NCBI RefSeq assembly: GCF_000730425.1
Contig: NZ_CP008896.1
Location: forward strand, 5,890,001-5,954,000
Length of the DNA: 64,000 nucleotides
DNA from: Pseudomonas fluorescens
GTDB lineage: Bacteria > Pseudomonadota > Gammaproteobacteria > Pseudomonadales > Pseudomonadaceae
Reading direction: 5' to 3'
The notes below the pieces were generated by a model that saw only the letters and a list, made by a program, of their open reading frames with translations, did not search any database and was not told the origin of the DNA. Made by a program: the position numbers and the translations under genes. This document shows, piece by piece, positions 9,417 through 18,357 of this stretch. Within the stretch, counting starts at the first letter, position 1, and each line of letters begins with the position of its first letter.

Positions 9417-10544
9417 ATGATAAAATTTCTTGATTTGAAGTCTGTAAATGATCTCTGCCGTGATGAGTTGGTAGCAGCGTGCACGCGTGTTGTTGATTCC
9501 GGCTGGTATATCGGTGGGAAAGAACTACAGGTATTCGAACAGGAGTTTGCTCAATACTGTGGCGTTGAACACTGCATTGGTGTCGCTAATGGGCTGGATG
9601 CGTTGGTATTGGTCATTCGTGCCTGGAAAGAGTTGGGCCTTCTTGAGAAGGGTGATGAGGTTCTCGTTCCCTCCAATACCTACATCGCCAGTATTCTCGC
9701 TATTTCAGAGAATGGATTGATCCCCGTATTGGTCGAGCCTGATCCGAAGACCTTCAATATTTGCCCGGCGAACGCAAAGGCAGCGATTACGCCAAAAACC
9801 AAGATGATTTTGCCTGTTCATCTCTATGGCCGACTGGCGGATATGCCGAAAATCATGGAGCTTGCTCGTGCCCATGACTTACTAGTTCTTGAGGATTCGG
9901 CGCAATCCCATGGGGCAACTCTCGATGGGAAGAAGGCAGGTAGTTGGGGGCATGCATCTGGATTCAGTTTCTACCCAGGGAAAAATCTAGGTGCGCTGGG
10001 TGATGCAGGCGCAGTTACGACCAATGATGAAGCCTTGGCCAAGACGGTTCGAGCGCTGGGCAACTACGGCTCTCATGAAAAATATAAAAATATTTATCGC
10101 GGTATTAACAGTCGACTGGATGAAATGCAGGCAGCATGCTTGTCGGTGAAATTGAAGTACTTAGACGCACAAACTGCACGCCGTCGTGAAATTGCTGAGT
10201 TGTATGGGCAGTCGATCAGTAACCCGGCTATTACGTTACCAGTGGATGCGGCGTTCAACGCGTCGACTGACGATAGCCATGTATGGCACGTATACACGGT
10301 GCTGTGTGCCCACAGGGATGATCTTCAAGCCCATCTCGGTGCGCAGGGTATACAGACTCTCATCCATTACCCAATTCCGCCTCACTTTCAACAGGCATAT
10401 TCTGAACTGAAGGATCAGAAACTTCCTATATCGACACAGATACATGAGCGGATTCTCAGTTTGCCAATAGGGCCAACACTGTCCGTCGAAGAGGCTCGCG
10501 TTGTTATCGACGCCTGCAATAGCTTTCGACCGGAAACTGTATGA
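9417..10544 (+). CDS. fdtB: dTDP-3-keto-sugar aminotransferase (DegT/DnrJ/EryC1/StrS; FdtB/QdtB-like)
   Basis: PLP-dependent transamination of the FdtA product to dTDP-3-amino-3,6-dideoxyhexose. It is 375 aa, normal length. The N-terminus is [17 protein letters not shown] lies before the cofactor site, and the PLP lysine is in [15 protein letters not shown] (Lys189 by position). GSHEKYKN and the end of the active site (LDEMQAACL) are also conserved. The gene overlaps wzx by ATGA. About 106 AT-rich bases separate it from fdtA. Whether the product is Fuc3N or Qui3N depends on the isomerase. Confidence 0.92.
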   Translation: MIKFLDLKSVNDLCRDELVAACTRVVDSGWYIGGKELQVFEQEFAQYCGVEHCIGVANGLDALVLVIRAWKELGLLEKGDEVLVPSNTYIASILAISENGLIPVLVEPDPKTFNICPANAKAAITPKTKMILPVHLYGRLADMPKIMELARAHDLLVLEDSAQSHGATLDGKKAGSWGHASGFSFYPGKNLGALGDAGAVTTNDEALAKTVRALGNYGSHEKYKNIYRGINSRLDEMQAACLSVKLKYLDAQTARRREIAELYGQSISNPAITLPVDAAFNASTDDSHVWHVYTVLCAHRDDLQAHLGAQGIQTLIHYPIPPHFQQAYSELKDQKLPISTQIHERILSLPIGPTLSVEEARVVIDACNSFRPETV

Positions 10545-11818
10545 ATCTTGTTAAGACCAGCTTGTTAAATGGTATAGCAGTTGCCATTAAAATGATTACT
10601 TTGTTGGGTCTTAATAAAGTGTTGGCTGTTTATGTAGGGCCAGCTGGATATGCCGCAATAGGGCAGTTTCAGAACGCGTTGCAGGTGATCACGATATTTA
10701 CTGGTGGCGCGATTACCAATGGCGTAGTCAAATACACTGCGGAGTATCATGAGCAGCCTGAACAGCAGGTAAAATTATGGAAGACAGCAGGGTTTGTAGC
10801 CATTTGTGGCAGTTTGGTCGCCGCATTGCTTGTTGCTTCTTTTAGTAAAGAACTTGCTTCGCTATTCCTGAAGGATGCTGCCCTGAGCGGTGTTTTTCTT
10901 TGGTTTGCCGGCGTCGTTGTTTTTTTCTCATTGAATATATTGCTGTTGGCAATACTGAATGGCCGAAAGGAAATCGTACTGTATATTGTGGCCAATATCG
11001 CTGGCAGTTTGTTGTCGTTTAGTGTGACGTTTTACTTGGCAACCAGTTTTGGTCTGTATGGGGCGTTGGTAGCACTGGTAGTTTATCAATCTATCAGTTT
11101 TATCGTGACACTGTTGTTATGCTTGCGAACGAATTGGTTTAAATTGTCCTTCCTGTTTGGTCGCCCTGATAAGAAAATTACAAAAAAATTGTTCGCTTTT
11201 TTCTTGATGGCGGTCGTATCTGCTGCATGTGTGCCGTTGGCCCAGATGCTGGTCAGGAATCATATAGGAACAGTTTACGGCTGGGAGATGGCGGGCTATT
11301 GGGAAGCTATGTGGCGTTTGAGTGCGGCATATCTTTTATTAGTCACGACAACGTTGAGCGTCTATTACCTACCTAAGCTTTCTGAACTGAAAACGGCAGC
11401 CGAAGTAAAGGCGGAAATTATACAGGGATATAAGCTTATTTTTCCTGTTGCGCTGTTGGCAGCCGCTATAATGTACGTGCTTCGGGACTTTGTCGTAGAG
11501 GTACTCTTCACTTCAGACTTCTACCCGGTCCGAATATTTTTTGCCGGACAAGTAGTGGGCGACTGCCTCAAGATATTCAGCTGGATAATGGCTTATGTCA
11601 TGCTCAGTCGAGCCATGGTCAAGGTCTTTATCACGACTGAAATTATATTCTGCATTTCCTTGTATTTGTTGACCATGGCGTTCACGCAATGGTGGGGGGT
11701 CGAAGCGGCAACTTGGGCTTATGCGGCAAATTACGCGGTTTATAGTCTGGTTATGTATGTTTTTGTCTACCTAAGGCTTGATGACTATTTTCATAAGAAG
11801 CTGGAACATCACGCTTGA
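10541..11818 (+). CDS. wzx: O-antigen flippase (Wzx, WzxE-like)
   Basis: Moves undecaprenyl-linked O-units across the inner membrane. The 425-aa protein is almost entirely hydrophobic, with about 12 predicted helices. Its N-terminus ([20 protein letters not shown], then [14 protein letters not shown]) resembles the polysaccharide-biosynthesis flippases related to enterobacterial WzxE. It is coupled to fdtB upstream (ATGA) and to the next gene by a TTGA overlap. The sequence is AT-rich compared with the housekeeping genes, as usual for O-antigen flippases. Confidence 0.9.
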   Translation: MNLVKTSLLNGIAVAIKMITLLGLNKVLAVYVGPAGYAAIGQFQNALQVITIFTGGAITNGVVKYTAEYHEQPEQQVKLWKTAGFVAICGSLVAALLVASFSKELASLFLKDAALSGVFLWFAGVVVFFSLNILLLAILNGRKEIVLYIVANIAGSLLSFSVTFYLATSFGLYGALVALVVYQSISFIVTLLLCLRTNWFKLSFLFGRPDKKITKKLFAFFLMAVVSAACVPLAQMLVRNHIGTVYGWEMAGYWEAMWRLSAAYLLLVTTTLSVYYLPKLSELKTAAEVKAEIIQGYKLIFPVALLAAAIMYVLRDFVVEVLFTSDFYPVRIFFAGQVVGDCLKIFSWIMAYVMLSRAMVKVFITTEIIFCISLYLLTMAFTQWWGVEAATWAYAANYAVYSLVMYVFVYLRLDDYFHKKLEHHA

Positions 11819-13242
11819 AAAAACTATTTAAGGACTTTGAAGTTGCAATTCGTGAGACGGCTGACTTGAATCAGGCGTTCACGCTGGCGAGTGCCTATGG
11901 CAACCTTCTCTGGTTTGCGGATGTAGGGATTCACGATGCGCCGCTTATAGAGGCGGACCTCATTGAGCGCGGCCTCTTGATAGCAGGCACGAACTTCGTG
12001 GCGGCGCCCCATGAGTGTGCAGGGGTTTTGCATGTCGTGAGTGAACCCCTCATGACCGGCGGGCATACGAGGTTAATGGAAAAACTTGCCTCCATGCATG
12101 CCGAACCTGTCGATCTGCTGATCTCGCGTCATGCAACGCCAGATGCCAAGGCCCAGGTTTGCAGATTTTTTGATAAAACCAGAGTCGTTAATGCTACGTG
12201 TCCTATTGATGCGCTGAGGGAGATGGTTGGTCTATTGCAGACCTATGAAAAGGCCGTACTGCATATCCATCCTGACGATATCCTGGTCGTCATTGCGTGC
12301 GGAGTAGCAAAACGTATTTCCGGGCTTGAAGTGTTTTTTGTCAATCATGCCGACCACGTGTTCTCCTATGGTAGTTCGGTTGCGGACTATTACTTTGAGC
12401 TCAGCGGTCACGGTCGTCGTTTTGATTTGACAAAGCATATTCAGGGGCGCAAGAGCTTCCTGGGTATCCCGGTGAGTATCCCGCGTGGGGAGATGGCCAA
12501 TGATTTCAAACCGGCGACGCAGGCTCCGCTGCTTTTCATTTCTGCAGGTTCAGATATAAAGTACAAACCCCGTAAAGGCTTCAGTATTTTCAAATTGGTA
12601 GCACGTATTCTTGAGGACTATCCCGCCTCGACATTCATGGTTATCGGCAGTGACATTAAAAAAGCGTTCTGGTGGTGGCCGCTAAAACTTCGATATCGCT
12701 CCCGGTTGAGTATCAGGGCACACCTTGATTTTCAGGAGTACAGTGAATTGGTCAGTAAGGCGGACTTTTACGTCGATAGCCACCCATTGCCAGGCGGAAC
12801 TGCGTTCGCAGAGCAGTTCGTCAAAGGGCGGCGGTGTGTTGGGCTGATCTCCCCGGTCCAGGGCTACTCACCGGCGGATCGGCTTAAGCGAGATAATATC
12901 AATGCTGTTATGGCATCTATAGCAGACTATAGATACGACGAAAAAACCTTTTTGATTATTGAGAAGGTTAATGCCTATGACTCGGTAAAGGAACGGTATC
13001 TGAAGTGTCTGTACGAGGGACAGGTTTGCGCTAATCCGCTGGATTCGGTCGGTAATTGGGCAGGTGACACAGCCTTTTTTGAGGAAAAAAAAGGTTCCTT
13101 AAAAGCGGATATCGCCTTGGATACTTTTTTACTACTGTCCAGGCTTGAACGGGATCTGGCCCGCCGCTTGTTTGCTGCGCTGTCTATGGGGAAAAAAGTA
13201 AAGCTGTTGGCGAAGATGATCTTGGCAAGGAAATTTCGATGA
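11815..13242 (+). CDS. Putative glycosyltransferase, O-antigen locus
   Basis: A 475-aa soluble protein that I do not recognise as a named enzyme. The middle (VFFVNHADHVFSYG, then a segment with LFISAGSDIKYKPRKGFS) and the C-terminal half (a DFYVDSHPLPGGTAFAEQF stretch) resemble GT-B glycosyltransferases, with a sugar-nucleotide pocket near the SHPLPGGT loop. The best start is a TTG overlapping the wzx stop (TTGA); no ATG lies near the N-terminus. Its place between wzx and wzy supports a role in building the O-unit. Donor and acceptor are unknown. Confidence 0.7.
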   Translation: MKKLFKDFEVAIRETADLNQAFTLASAYGNLLWFADVGIHDAPLIEADLIERGLLIAGTNFVAAPHECAGVLHVVSEPLMTGGHTRLMEKLASMHAEPVDLLISRHATPDAKAQVCRFFDKTRVVNATCPIDALREMVGLLQTYEKAVLHIHPDDILVVIACGVAKRISGLEVFFVNHADHVFSYGSSVADYYFELSGHGRRFDLTKHIQGRKSFLGIPVSIPRGEMANDFKPATQAPLLFISAGSDIKYKPRKGFSIFKLVARILEDYPASTFMVIGSDIKKAFWWWPLKLRYRSRLSIRAHLDFQEYSELVSKADFYVDSHPLPGGTAFAEQFVKGRRCVGLISPVQGYSPADRLKRDNINAVMASIADYRYDEKTFLIIEKVNAYDSVKERYLKCLYEGQVCANPLDSVGNWAGDTAFFEEKKGSLKADIALDTFLLLSRLERDLARRLFAALSMGKKVKLLAKMILARKFR

Positions 13243-14430
13243 ATGCAATTTTCGTTGATCGAGTGTGGTTTTTTAATGACTAGTCGGATTATAAGTTGGC
13301 TTTTTTTCTTCTATTGCCTGTCGACAGTGCTATTGCCAGTATTTGTGCTGAATAAGTTGTTTTTCATCCCGATTTTTTTGATGGCGTTTTATGTTTTATT
13401 GACCCGGCCACTCAGTACGGTTGCACCAGTTATTGTATTTTTGATTTTTTTGTATGGTTTCCTTCTTGGGTTAATAGGTAATACAGACGCTGATTTTTCC
13501 CGGCAAATGCTGTTGGGGGCGGTCTCGCTCTTTCTGATTTACTCCATCGTTGAGTTTAGGGTGGATATGGGCGAAATTGTCAAATCTGTAGGCGCTATCT
13601 TCGCGCTTTTTATGTGTGTGTTTTCTTTTGTATTGATGGCCGAACCTGGATCATTTCTTGGGATGGCCCTGCTCGATTTTTATAATGCCAATGAACTTGG
13701 ATACTACGGTCTGCGTAGTTTTGGTGGCCTGGAAATGTTTATGCTTCATCACCGTTCTTCGCCATTTTTATTACTTCCGCTGTCGCTGTTCTTTATTGAC
13801 TTTCTGCAAGTAAAACGCTTTTGGTCACTCTTCTTCGTGATTGTTATTTTAATGGCTGTTGTCTGGTCTGCTTCTAGGGGGCTGATCGTTATGGCCGCTG
13901 TTTCCATGTTGGTGCTGTATTTTTACAATAAAAATTGGTCTGCGCGGCTGCTGATGTTATGTATTCTAGTGCCAGTAATTGTTCTGGGTATGGGGTACCT
14001 GTTGACAGAAACCAGTATATTTAGCTCTGATGAGCAGTCAAATAATATAAAAATTGGCCATGTTATATCGTTTTTAAAAGTGGCGGATTGGAAAATGCTG
14101 GTGTTCGGTAATGGCCTGGGGTCATATTATTATACCGAAGGTTATGGTGAGCTGGCTGCTCAAACTGAAATTACCTGGATGGACTCGATTAGGTATGTTG
14201 GACTTCCATTGTCGCTGCTATTGTTTAGCGTATTGCTTTTTCCTAATCGAAGGTACATAGCGAGTGTGCAAGGTTCTTCCAGTCGCCTGATAATAGTTAT
14301 GTACCTGCTGATGTCATTAAGTAATCCCGTTCTTTTTAATTCTTTCGGGTTTCTAGTGATACTGTGGTATTGGTCTGTTGTGATAAAAAATCAAGAACCT
14401 TTGGCGCTGCATGCCGAGGTCAGGAGGTAA
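13243..14430 (+). CDS. wzy: O-antigen polymerase (Wzy)
   Basis: A 395-aa integral membrane protein with about 10-12 predicted helices and a large hydrophilic loop around residues 245-310, the profile of Wzy/WaaL-type polymerases. Primary sequence is poorly conserved in this family, so the call rests on topology and position. WSASRGLIVM near residues 207-216 resembles the conserved Ser/Arg region of O-antigen ligase-type polymerases. The ATG at 13243 has AAGGAAA upstream and starts right after the preceding stop; an internal ATG at 13276 is the alternative. Very AT-rich. Confidence 0.82.
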   Translation: MQFSLIECGFLMTSRIISWLFFFYCLSTVLLPVFVLNKLFFIPIFLMAFYVLLTRPLSTVAPVIVFLIFLYGFLLGLIGNTDADFSRQMLLGAVSLFLIYSIVEFRVDMGEIVKSVGAIFALFMCVFSFVLMAEPGSFLGMALLDFYNANELGYYGLRSFGGLEMFMLHHRSSPFLLLPLSLFFIDFLQVKRFWSLFFVIVILMAVVWSASRGLIVMAAVSMLVLYFYNKNWSARLLMLCILVPVIVLGMGYLLTETSIFSSDEQSNNIKIGHVISFLKVADWKMLVFGNGLGSYYYTEGYGELAAQTEITWMDSIRYVGLPLSLLLFSVLLFPNRRYIASVQGSSSRLIIVMYLLMSLSNPVLFNSFGFLVILWYWSVVIKNQEPLALHAEVRR

Positions 14431-14431
14431 G

Positions 14432-15337
14432 TTGAATACTGTTGCAGCAATAGTCGTCGGTTATAACCCCGATATTGAGGTGCTTGATGAGTTGCTGACC
14501 TCCCTGGCAGCTCAGGTTGAGTTTCTGGTGTTGGTCGATAACGGTGGGAGCGAATCATTTCTGGCTCAGGAGCCTGAAGTGCGCGCACGAGTCAACTATG
14601 TTTCGCTCGATGGCAACAAAGGATTGGGGGCAGCGTTGAATACCGGCTTCGCAATGGCGATTGAAGCGGGTATGCAATATGTCGTGACGTTCGACCAAGA
14701 CAGTCACGCTGAACCTGATCTGATTGCGCGGTTGTATCAGGCGATGATGAACGCCAAGGCAAAGGATGCCGGTTGCATTGCTGTCAGTCCGGCGTTTTTT
14801 GATCGCCGTGATGGAAAGAAAATCAACTTTCCTTTTTACAGTTCAAGTGACGGTGCGATCAAGCCGGTTTTCAGTTCTGATGATGAGCATGGCTTGGTGA
14901 AGGCGGATGCGCTTATTACCTCGGGTATGTTCATCAGCACTCGGGCTTGGATCGAAGGTATTCGCTATGACGAAGGAATGTTCGTCGATTTCACGGATAC
15001 GGAGTGGTGCTTTCGGGTCCGTGACAAGGGTTATACCTTGTATGGCTGCCTGAATGTGGAAATGGGGCACGCGTTGTCTGATGCCCCCCCCGTTAAACTT
15101 TTTGGCTTGAGCTTTTTTAGATATTCCCCCGTGCGTCGTTATTTTTTCTTTCGTAATACCGTCGCTGTTTGCCGTATGCGCCATACGCCGACGTGTTGGA
15201 AAAAGCGTTTACTGTCTGCGTTGATTCTGCGTTTTTTCGTCAACCTGTTGATTGACGACAATAAGCTGGACTCACTGAAAATGATGATTCGCGGTGCAAG
15301 CCATGGCTGGCAAAAGAAGTTGGGCGGGGTGCGTTGA
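14432..15337 (+). CDS. Family 2 glycosyltransferase (rhamnosyltransferase-like)
   Basis: GT-A fold transferase. AIVVGYNPD at the N-terminus is the nucleotide-binding strand, NKGLGAALNTGF follows, and TFDQDSH gives the DxD-type metal site. A later DFTDTEWCFRVRDKGY segment is typical of dTDP-rhamnosyltransferases of the WbbL/RfbN type. I chose the TTG at 14432 because AGGAGGT lies four bases before it and the protein then begins just ahead of the first beta strand. An ATG at 14411 inside wzy is possible but has no SD. Rhamnose as donor is inferred from similarity. Confidence 0.85.
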   Translation: MNTVAAIVVGYNPDIEVLDELLTSLAAQVEFLVLVDNGGSESFLAQEPEVRARVNYVSLDGNKGLGAALNTGFAMAIEAGMQYVVTFDQDSHAEPDLIARLYQAMMNAKAKDAGCIAVSPAFFDRRDGKKINFPFYSSSDGAIKPVFSSDDEHGLVKADALITSGMFISTRAWIEGIRYDEGMFVDFTDTEWCFRVRDKGYTLYGCLNVEMGHALSDAPPVKLFGLSFFRYSPVRRYFFFRNTVAVCRMRHTPTCWKKRLLSALILRFFVNLLIDDNKLDSLKMMIRGASHGWQKKLGGVR

Positions 15338-15402
15338 ATGATGCTTTTAGGACGTAACCTTGCAGGGATTGTTTGTGGGTCAAGTACTAAGGGTGGATTC
15401 TG

Positions 15403-16314
15403 ATGCAGCCACGTATTCTGGTTCTGCTCGCTGCCTACAACGGCATGCGTTGGATGGCCGAACAGGTTGATTCGATCTTGGGGCAAGTTGGCGTATCCGT
15501 CTCGATTCTGATCAGCGTGGACAGCTCCAGCGATGGGACCGAAGAATGGGTCGATCAACTGTGTCAGAGAGACTCAAGAGTCAAATGCCTGGCCCACGGT
15601 GAAAAATTTGGTGGCGCAGCGCGAAATTTTTTCCGCCTGATCAATGAAGCGCCTACAGAAAACTTTGATTATTTTTCATTCGCCGATCAGGACGATATCT
15701 GGCTGCCGGATAAACTTGCCAGCGCCACGCAGCACATGAGCGACACCGGTGCTGACGGCTACTCAGGTAATGTAACGGCATTCTGGCCTGACGGTCGCGA
15801 ATCGATCATTGTCAAATCACAGGCTCAGGTTGCGTATGATCATCTGTTTGAGGCGGCCGGGCCTGGGTGCACTTACGTCTTTTGCCGGCGGTTGTTTGCT
15901 GAACTTCAACAGCATATCAACAGTCGTTTTGCGCAAGTTCAGGGTGTGACACTGCATGATTGGTATTGTTACGCCTACAGCCGCTCACACGGGTTCAAGT
16001 GGGTGATTGATGCCCGGCCTTATATGCGCTATCGCCAGCATGGTGGTAACCAGGTCGGTGTGAATAGCGGCTCAAAGGCGTTCAAGAAACGGTTGTCCCA
16101 AGTGTTCGATGGTTGGTGGCTGAATCAGGCTGCACTGATCGCGGGCATGGTGGGTATGGCTGACGAACCGTTTGTCAGGCGCTGGATCGGGCTCGGACGC
16201 CTGGACCTGCTGCGCTTGGCGGCTAGTGCCACTAGGTGCCGCAGACGCCCGCGGGATAAGTTGGTATTCGCTGGTTTGTGTCTGGTGTTGGCTGTCTTGA
16301 GGCAAAAGAAATGA
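15403..16314 (+). CDS. Family 2 glycosyltransferase
   Basis: A 303-aa GT-A enzyme. LVLLAAYNGMRWM begins the nucleotide-binding fold, ISVDSSSDGT follows, and FSFADQDDIWLPDKL is the classic GT2 metal and donor motif seen in O-antigen rhamnosyl- and other hexosyltransferases. ATG start. It follows the previous transferase by 65 bp and overlaps the WbpV-like gene by ATGA. It probably adds one sugar of the O-unit; the donor is unknown. Confidence 0.87.
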   Translation: MQPRILVLLAAYNGMRWMAEQVDSILGQVGVSVSILISVDSSSDGTEEWVDQLCQRDSRVKCLAHGEKFGGAARNFFRLINEAPTENFDYFSFADQDDIWLPDKLASATQHMSDTGADGYSGNVTAFWPDGRESIIVKSQAQVAYDHLFEAAGPGCTYVFCRRLFAELQQHINSRFAQVQGVTLHDWYCYAYSRSHGFKWVIDARPYMRYRQHGGNQVGVNSGSKAFKKRLSQVFDGWWLNQAALIAGMVGMADEPFVRRWIGLGRLDLLRLAASATRCRRRPRDKLVFAGLCLVLAVLRQKK

Positions 16315-17279
16315 AAACCCGGTTATTGGTCACCGGCAGCAGCGGTTTTGTTGGCCGTCATCTGATTCAACAATTGCAGGGGAGCACTGATTTTCAGGTG
16401 CGTGCCCTTGTTCGTCGTATGCCAGATGTTTCGGCGTCGGATGTCGAATACACCGTACTTCCTGATTTCTCGACCGTGTCACCAGAGCTCCTGGCCTTGC
16501 AGGGCGTCGACGTTGTTGTTCATCTCGCCTCGCGTGTTCATGTCATGAACGACACTGAAGCAGATCCTCTTGCGGCGTTTCGACGGGTGAATGTCGGGCA
16601 CACCCTTGCGTTGGCCCGTAGCGCCGCGTCTGCGGGAGCCCGGCGGTTTGTGTTCGTCAGCTCGGTAAAGGTCAACGGTGAGCAAACAGCCCCGGGCCGA
16701 CCTTTTCGTGAAACAGACCCACCGGCGCCCGTCGATCCCTACGGTGTATCCAAGATGGAGGCGGAGGAGGCGCTGAAGGCGCTGGCGCTTGAGACCGGGC
16801 TTGAGGTGGTGATAGTCCGACCGGTACTTGTGTATGGGCCGGGAGTCAAAGCCAACTTTGAAAGCATGATGAAATGGCTTGTGAAGCGGGTTCCACTGCC
16901 ATTTGGTGCCATACGCAATCAAAGAAGCCTGGTTGCGCTGGACAATCTCGTGAGCCTGATCCTGACCTGTACGACTCACCCGGCTGCGTCCAATGAAACC
17001 TTTTTGGCGAGTGACGGGGAGGACGTCTCGACGACTGAACTGCTACGCAAACTTGCAAAAACCCTGGGCGCCCCAGCCAGGTTGATACCGGTTCCACAGT
17101 GGGTGCTGGTCTGGGGGGCGACTGTGTTAGGCAAAAAAGCGCTGTCCCAACGTCTTTGCGGCTCGCTGCAAGTCGATATCACCAAGGCGCGCCAGGTGTT
17201 GGGTTGGCAGCCGCCACTGACACTCGAGCAAGGTCTTGATGTGACTGCTAAACACTATTTCAGCGAGCGAACTGAATGA
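16311..17279 (+). CDS. wbpV: NAD-dependent epimerase/dehydratase, WbpV-like
   Basis: Extended short-chain dehydrogenase of 322 aa. The Rossmann motif GSSGFVGRHL is at about residues 8-17, VVHLASRVHV follows, the catalytic Ser is in FVSSVKVNG, and the YxxxK motif is in YGVSKMEAEE. In P. aeruginosa serogroup O6, WbpV reduces the WbpM product to UDP-QuiNAc, which WbpL then loads on lipid. The same three functions occur together here, so this role is likely. A generic UDP-hexose 4-epimerase is the alternative. Start ATG overlaps the previous stop; the stop overlaps the next start. Confidence 0.87.
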   Translation: MKTRLLVTGSSGFVGRHLIQQLQGSTDFQVRALVRRMPDVSASDVEYTVLPDFSTVSPELLALQGVDVVVHLASRVHVMNDTEADPLAAFRRVNVGHTLALARSAASAGARRFVFVSSVKVNGEQTAPGRPFRETDPPAPVDPYGVSKMEAEEALKALALETGLEVVIVRPVLVYGPGVKANFESMMKWLVKRVPLPFGAIRNQRSLVALDNLVSLILTCTTHPAASNETFLASDGEDVSTTELLRKLAKTLGAPARLIPVPQWVLVWGATVLGKKALSQRLCGSLQVDITKARQVLGWQPPLTLEQGLDVTAKHYFSERTE

Positions 17280-18286
17280 AGTACTGGTACATCTTTCCCA
17301 TTGTCGCCTTGGTTTCCCTGGCGTTGACGGCGCTCTTGCGTCAATACGCGTTGCGCCGCAGCATCATTGATATTCCCAATGCCCGCAGTTCACACACGGT
17401 CCCCACCCCACGCGGCGGGGGAGTGGCGATTGTACTGACATTTGCACTTGCACTCGTGTGGCTGGCCTGTGTCCAGTTGATAACGGTTGCTGAGAGTGCT
17501 GCTCTGCTAGGCGCTGGCTTGCTGATCGCTATCATCGGTTTTATGGACGATCATGGACATATCGCCGCTCGTTGGCGGCTGTTGGGGCATTTTACCGCCG
17601 CGATCTGGACGTTGTCCTGGATGCACGGACTACCGGCAATTACAGCTTTTGGCGTTGTGTTCGATCTTGGTTGGGTGGGTCATGTCCTGGCCGTGTTTTA
17701 CCTGGTCTGGATGCTGAACCTCTACAACTTCATGGACGGTATTGATGGTCTTGCCAGTCTGCAGGCTATCTGTGCTTGTCTCGGTCTGACACTGATTTAC
17801 TTTTTGAGCGGGCAGTTATCGATGATGTGGGCACCCTTGTTGTTGAGTGTGTCCGTGGCTGGCTTCTTGTATTGGAATTTCCCGCCGGCCCGTATTTTCA
17901 TGGGCGATGCAGGCAGTGGGTTTCTGGGGATTATTCTGGGAGGTCTTTCTATTCAGGCTGCCTGGGCCGGCAGTGAGTTTTTCTTCGCCTGGTTGATCAT
18001 GCTGGGGGTCTTTATCGTGGATGCGACCTTTACCCTCATTCGGCGGCTTGCCCGGGGCGATAAGGTCTATGAAGCCCATCGCAGCCATGCTTACCAATTT
18101 GCCAGCCGCCAATATGGCCGCCATCTGCCCGTCACGCTAGCGGTTGCTGTCATCAATGTGGTGTGGCTGTTGCCGCTGGCGTTGGCGGTGGCGATTTTTG
18201 GGTTGGACGCAGGGCTAGGTACTGTTATTGCCTATCTTCCCCTCGTGCTGCTGGCTGTCAAATACAGGGCTGGGCAGAGAGAGTAG
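17276..18286 (+). CDS. wbpL: Undecaprenyl-phosphate sugar-1-phosphate transferase (WbpL/WecA family)
   Basis: Polyprenyl-phosphate HexNAc-1-phosphate transferase of the inner membrane that starts O-unit synthesis. The 336-aa protein has about 10-11 helices. DIPNARSSHTVPTPRGGG at about residues 37-54 and NLYNFMDGIDGLA at about 144-156 are the cofactor and Mg-binding loops. RIFMGDAGSGFLG and the HRSHAYQ loop are also conserved. Overlap with wbpV (ATGA) and the nearby wbpM indicate UDP-QuiNAc, or a similar 6-deoxy-HexNAc, as substrate. Family assignment is strong; substrate is inferred. Confidence 0.93.
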   Translation: MKYWYIFPIVALVSLALTALLRQYALRRSIIDIPNARSSHTVPTPRGGGVAIVLTFALALVWLACVQLITVAESAALLGAGLLIAIIGFMDDHGHIAARWRLLGHFTAAIWTLSWMHGLPAITAFGVVFDLGWVGHVLAVFYLVWMLNLYNFMDGIDGLASLQAICACLGLTLIYFLSGQLSMMWAPLLLSVSVAGFLYWNFPPARIFMGDAGSGFLGIILGGLSIQAAWAGSEFFFAWLIMLGVFIVDATFTLIRRLARGDKVYEAHRSHAYQFASRQYGRHLPVTLAVAVINVVWLLPLALAVAIFGLDAGLGTVIAYLPLVLLAVKYRAGQRE

Positions 18287-18357
18287 CGCCGCAGGTGTGG
18301 ACGCGGGAAAGTGAATCAATGCGGTATTTACAGTGGTTATCTCGGGAGTTCGGTTAG

